Of a stretch of DNA of 64,000 nt, positions 45,433 through 64,000 are shown one piece after another. The notes under the pieces were generated by a model that saw nothing but the letters and a program-made list of their open reading frames with translations, was not told where the DNA came from and ran no database searches. The position numbers and the translations under genes are program-made. Positions within the stretch are counted from its first letter, which is position 1; every line of letters begins with the position of its first letter. This stretch comes from Trematomus loennbergii. Lineage: Eukaryota; Chordata; Actinopteri; Perciformes; Nototheniidae. The stretch is from the NCBI GenBank assembly GCA_012861695.1, contig JAAOOA010000340.1, positions 530,852-594,851 on the forward strand, in the 5' to 3' direction.

Positions 45433-46049
45433 AGAGGAGAAACGCAAGAGAAGATGGCCGTCTACTAGCTCCCTGTTTACCACGAGAGAAAGCAGAGAAG
45501 ATGGCCGTCTACTAGCTCCCTGTTTACCACGAGAGAAAGCAGGAGAAGATGGCCGTCTAGCTCCCTGTTTACCACGAGAGAAAGCAGGAGAAGATGGCCG
45601 TCTACTAGCTCCCTGTTTACCACGAGAGAAAGCAGGAGAAGATGGCCGTCTAGCTCCCTGTTTATCACGAGAGAAAGCAGGAGAAGATGGCCGTCTACTA
45701 GCTCCCTGTTTATCACGAGAGAAAGCAGGAGAAGATGGCCGTCTCTAGCTCCCTGTTTATCACGAGAGAAAGCAGAGAAGATGGCCGTCTACTAGCTCCC
45801 TGTTTACCACGAGAGAAAGCAGGAGAAGATGGCCGTCTAGCTCCCTGTTTACCACGAGAGAAAGCAGGAGAAGATGGCCGTCTAGCTCCCTGTTTACCAC
45901 GAGAGAAAGCAGGAGAAGATGGCCGTCTAGCTCCCTGTTTACCACGAGAGAAAGCAGGAGAAGATGGCCGTCTAGCTCCCTGTTTACCACGAGAGAAAGC
46001 AGGAGAAGATGGCCGTCTACTAGCTCCCTGTTTACCACGAGAGAAAGCA
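45433..46049. repeat. 45/48-bp minisatellite (about 13 units)
   Basis: Unit: GAGAAAGCAGGAGAAGATGG + CCGTCTAGCTCCCTGTTTAC + CACGA, with an optional CTA insertion giving 48 bp. Both lengths are divisible by three, so both strands stay open (REKAGEDGRLAPCLP and VVNRELDGHLLLLSL). No start context or family supports translation. Confidence 0.95.
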
Positions 46050-46266
46050 AAGCAATCAAACCTTCTTTTTTTTTGTACTGTGGTGTCTTATATAGCGCTG
46101 AATGTGATGCAGAAGGGAGCTATATATATATATCTTATAATAAATTGCTTTCAATATTTCTTTTTTTACAATATCATGGTGCCAGAAATAAACCATTATA
46201 ATTAAACAAAAGAAAACCCTAGATCCAATCCACGTTATATATACTTTTCTGAGTAATTCATTACAG

Positions 46267-46897
46267 TAGGCGCTTTCACACCGGAGTACTTTTCCCCGTA
46301 CTTTCCCCGTTTAGTTCCGATAGTTCCTGGGATTTTGCGTTCACACCAAAAAGAGAACTTAGTTCATGAGAACTTTTCTCCCCAGGAAAGTACCTGCTCT
46401 CTAGCAGGGACTGAAAAGGGGGGAAAAGTTCCAATTTCTGATTGGCTGGGCGGATTGCAAACCACGCCCCGTAAAACTCGGAAAAGTTTTGTGAAGCCGC
46501 CATTGTATTTGCTGGCATTAGCATTATTAGCATTAGCATTAGCTCCGCGCACCAACGGAGAGAGAATAACTTATGGCACACAAAATAATACATGTGAGCG
46601 GTGGAGATGAGGAGGTGTCGGCGTTCTGGCGATTTACTCTGAAGGCTTCAGTAGAAGCCAGTCCCCAACTCCGGGGACTTCGGGTTGGCAGTATACGCCG
46701 TGAAGTTGTTTGCGGCCTGCCAGTAAACCCAAAGCAGAAGAAGAAAGTGACGTAAGCAGCTTCATTTGCGTAATCTTCCCTCAGGGAACTTATTCCGGTG
46801 TGAACGCGATCTGCTCTTTAGTTCCACGGGGGAACTAAGTGCTGGGAACTAAGTACGGGAACTAAGTACGGCAAAGTACTTGGTGTGAAAGCGGCTA
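46267..46897. mobile_element. MITE with TAGGCGCTTTCACACC ends in putative ncoa1 3' UTR
   Basis: TAGGCGCTTTCACACCGGAG at the left and GGTGTGAAAGCGGCTA at the right. The interior has paired GGGAACTAAGT / ACTTAGTTC motifs and a GCATTA hexamer repeat near 46515-46541. Confidence 0.7.
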
Positions 46898-48052
46898 TTA
46901 TCTTTTTTTTTTTTAAAGAAATATGCAGTTACAAGAGACGCTCATCCCCAAGTCTTTGTCCTTCTGTACTGTACAATACTACCCAAACACTGATAGGCTG
47001 AGAGATAGCATGAAGATACACAGAGAAAGAGAGAGAGAGAACCCAACAGGGCTCCGTATTCACAGCTGAGGGGTAAAATGTGACGGACAGACAGTTAAAT
47101 AATCATAACAGTCTCTTTTCTTATACTTTGAAAAATAAAAATAAAACCCCCCCCTCCCTTGGTTAGGAAGGGGAGAAAGACACGTAAAAACTGAGCAGCA
47201 TCCCATCTGTCTCCCATCCATCAAATCCATCCGTCCAATCCACGCTGGCTGTTGTCAAAGCTTGTTCTGAAGTGATGATGAAAATGATGATGACGGTGAG
47301 AGCAGAATTTTCATTTAACAATAAAAACAGAAGACGTATTTAGAATAATATGTAGTAGAAGGCACTGTAGCTGATAGAGAGAGACAGTCACAGAACCAGC
47401 TGATACTGAGCTTCTATCCCACAATGCAACAGAGGTCTGAAACATTAACATTCCCACATCGCTGAGAGACAGGTAGAGTGAACAAAACACAAAGAATACA
47501 AATTAAAGCCAGAGGGGCTGCCGTGTGGGATACTTTAACCCCGACACTTTAAAAATGATGAGCTCAGCTGTATGCTGCAACTCAAGCTCCCAAGATGCAC
47601 TGCTGCTGTTGCGACAGAAACAAAATAAACGGAGCCCGGCCCTGATTTGACAGTGACAACAACTTGGCAAATCTACAATAATGTTGCAGTTGTTTTTTTT
47701 CCCTCGGGTTAAGGAAGCAGGAAGTAGGTCACCAAGGAATGAGCAGCAAGACAACACTGCCTTTTGATAGGCTGAGGCAGACAGACAGGTTGTCAGACAG
47801 ATTAGACAGGCAGGTTTAAATACACTGCTGCTCCTTCTGACTTTTCTCTCAAAAGAAGTACCAAGATCCAGAAGTAGTGAGGCTGAGTGACTCCAAACCT
47901 CCACTGATTTGGGCGTCAAAGCATCCCAAAAGAATCCATCGTTCCATCCGAGCGGTGAGACAGAGACGGCAAATGGTGCTCCGACCTCCGAGGTGTACAA
48001 GTGAGACAGAGGAGAGTAAAAGAGGGGCCGAGGAGGAGTCGTTGAGGCGTCG

Positions 48053-64000
<15,948 letters not shown>

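Larger units (their letters stand above)
38817..48052 (-). other. ncoa1: Possible long ncoa1 3' UTR
   Basis: No coding exon of any recognisable family lies between the ncoa1 stop and the unc93a 3' end. The strand-specific AATAAA closest to unc93a is at 38817-38822 (TTTATT on the + strand); other candidates occur nearer the stop. The stretch is AT-rich and mostly single copy, with a diverged duplication (42.5-43.1 kb), a compact MITE (43.9 kb), a minisatellite (45.4 kb) and a MITE (46.3 kb). A 9-kb 3' UTR is an inference; a nearer polyadenylation site is just as possible. Confidence 0.3.

Noticed and set aside
45735..46205. 156-codon + strand frame over the 45-bp minisatellite as a gene
   Set aside because: Both strands are open, no family matches, and it ends in low-complexity AT sequence. 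Kept as a repeat and a low-interest finding only.

Overview
The window is vertebrate nuclear DNA, almost certainly from a teleost (ray-finned) fish. Coding capacity is low and split into short exons with GT/AG boundaries. Two vertebrate gene families are recognisable, and the rest is dominated by teleost-type repeats: very long CA/GT and CT microsatellites, TTAA-flanked MITEs, hAT and piggyBac-like remnants, L2-like LINE pieces and minisatellites. There are no prokaryotic features. Most long open reading frames here are artefacts of tandem repeats whose unit, or a small multiple of it, is divisible by three.

Two genes lie tail to tail. On the + strand, unc93a (a UNC-93 family multi-pass membrane protein) runs from its start codon at 18794 to its stop at 36988 in eight exons that join in phase to about 466 residues. 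A polyadenylation signal follows at 37524. On the - strand the 3' half of ncoa1 (steroid receptor coactivator 1, SRC-1) occupies ten exons from the window's right edge (64000) down to a stop at 48053. It includes the CBP/p300-binding AD1 segment and the C-terminal LLQQLL nuclear-receptor box. The bHLH-PAS domains and NR boxes 1-3 lie beyond the window. The interval from about 38.8 to 48.05 kb contains no other gene and may be a long ncoa1 3' UTR.

Layout: 0-18.6 kb is intergenic, filled with microsatellites, several MITEs, hAT and piggyBac-like elements, and a 2.7 kb minisatellite (57-bp unit). 18.8-37.5 kb is unc93a; its introns hold an antisense L2-like LINE, two more 57-bp arrays, nested inverted-repeat elements, a piggyBac-like element and a 37-bp minisatellite that ends about 50 bp before the last exon. 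37.5-48 kb is a hAT insertion followed by the putative ncoa1 3' UTR, with a 45/48-bp minisatellite and a MITE. 48-64 kb is ncoa1, with a 430-bp CT tract, a 366-bp CA tract ten bases inside a splice donor, hAT and Harbinger-like elements, and a second, very regular 37-bp array.

The most striking observation is that two unrelated-sequence minisatellites (57 bp and 37 bp) each match the subterminal part of a TTAA-type MITE family. Unexpanded copies of both MITEs are in the same window, so the arrays look like MITE ends amplified in place. Second, comparing exon phases with the conserved protein families reveals seven apparent single-base deletions (two in unc93a exon 8, five in ncoa1), all deletions and mostly in short G/C runs. 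This pattern fits uncorrected assembly error better than real gene decay, and gene models should be read with that in mind.
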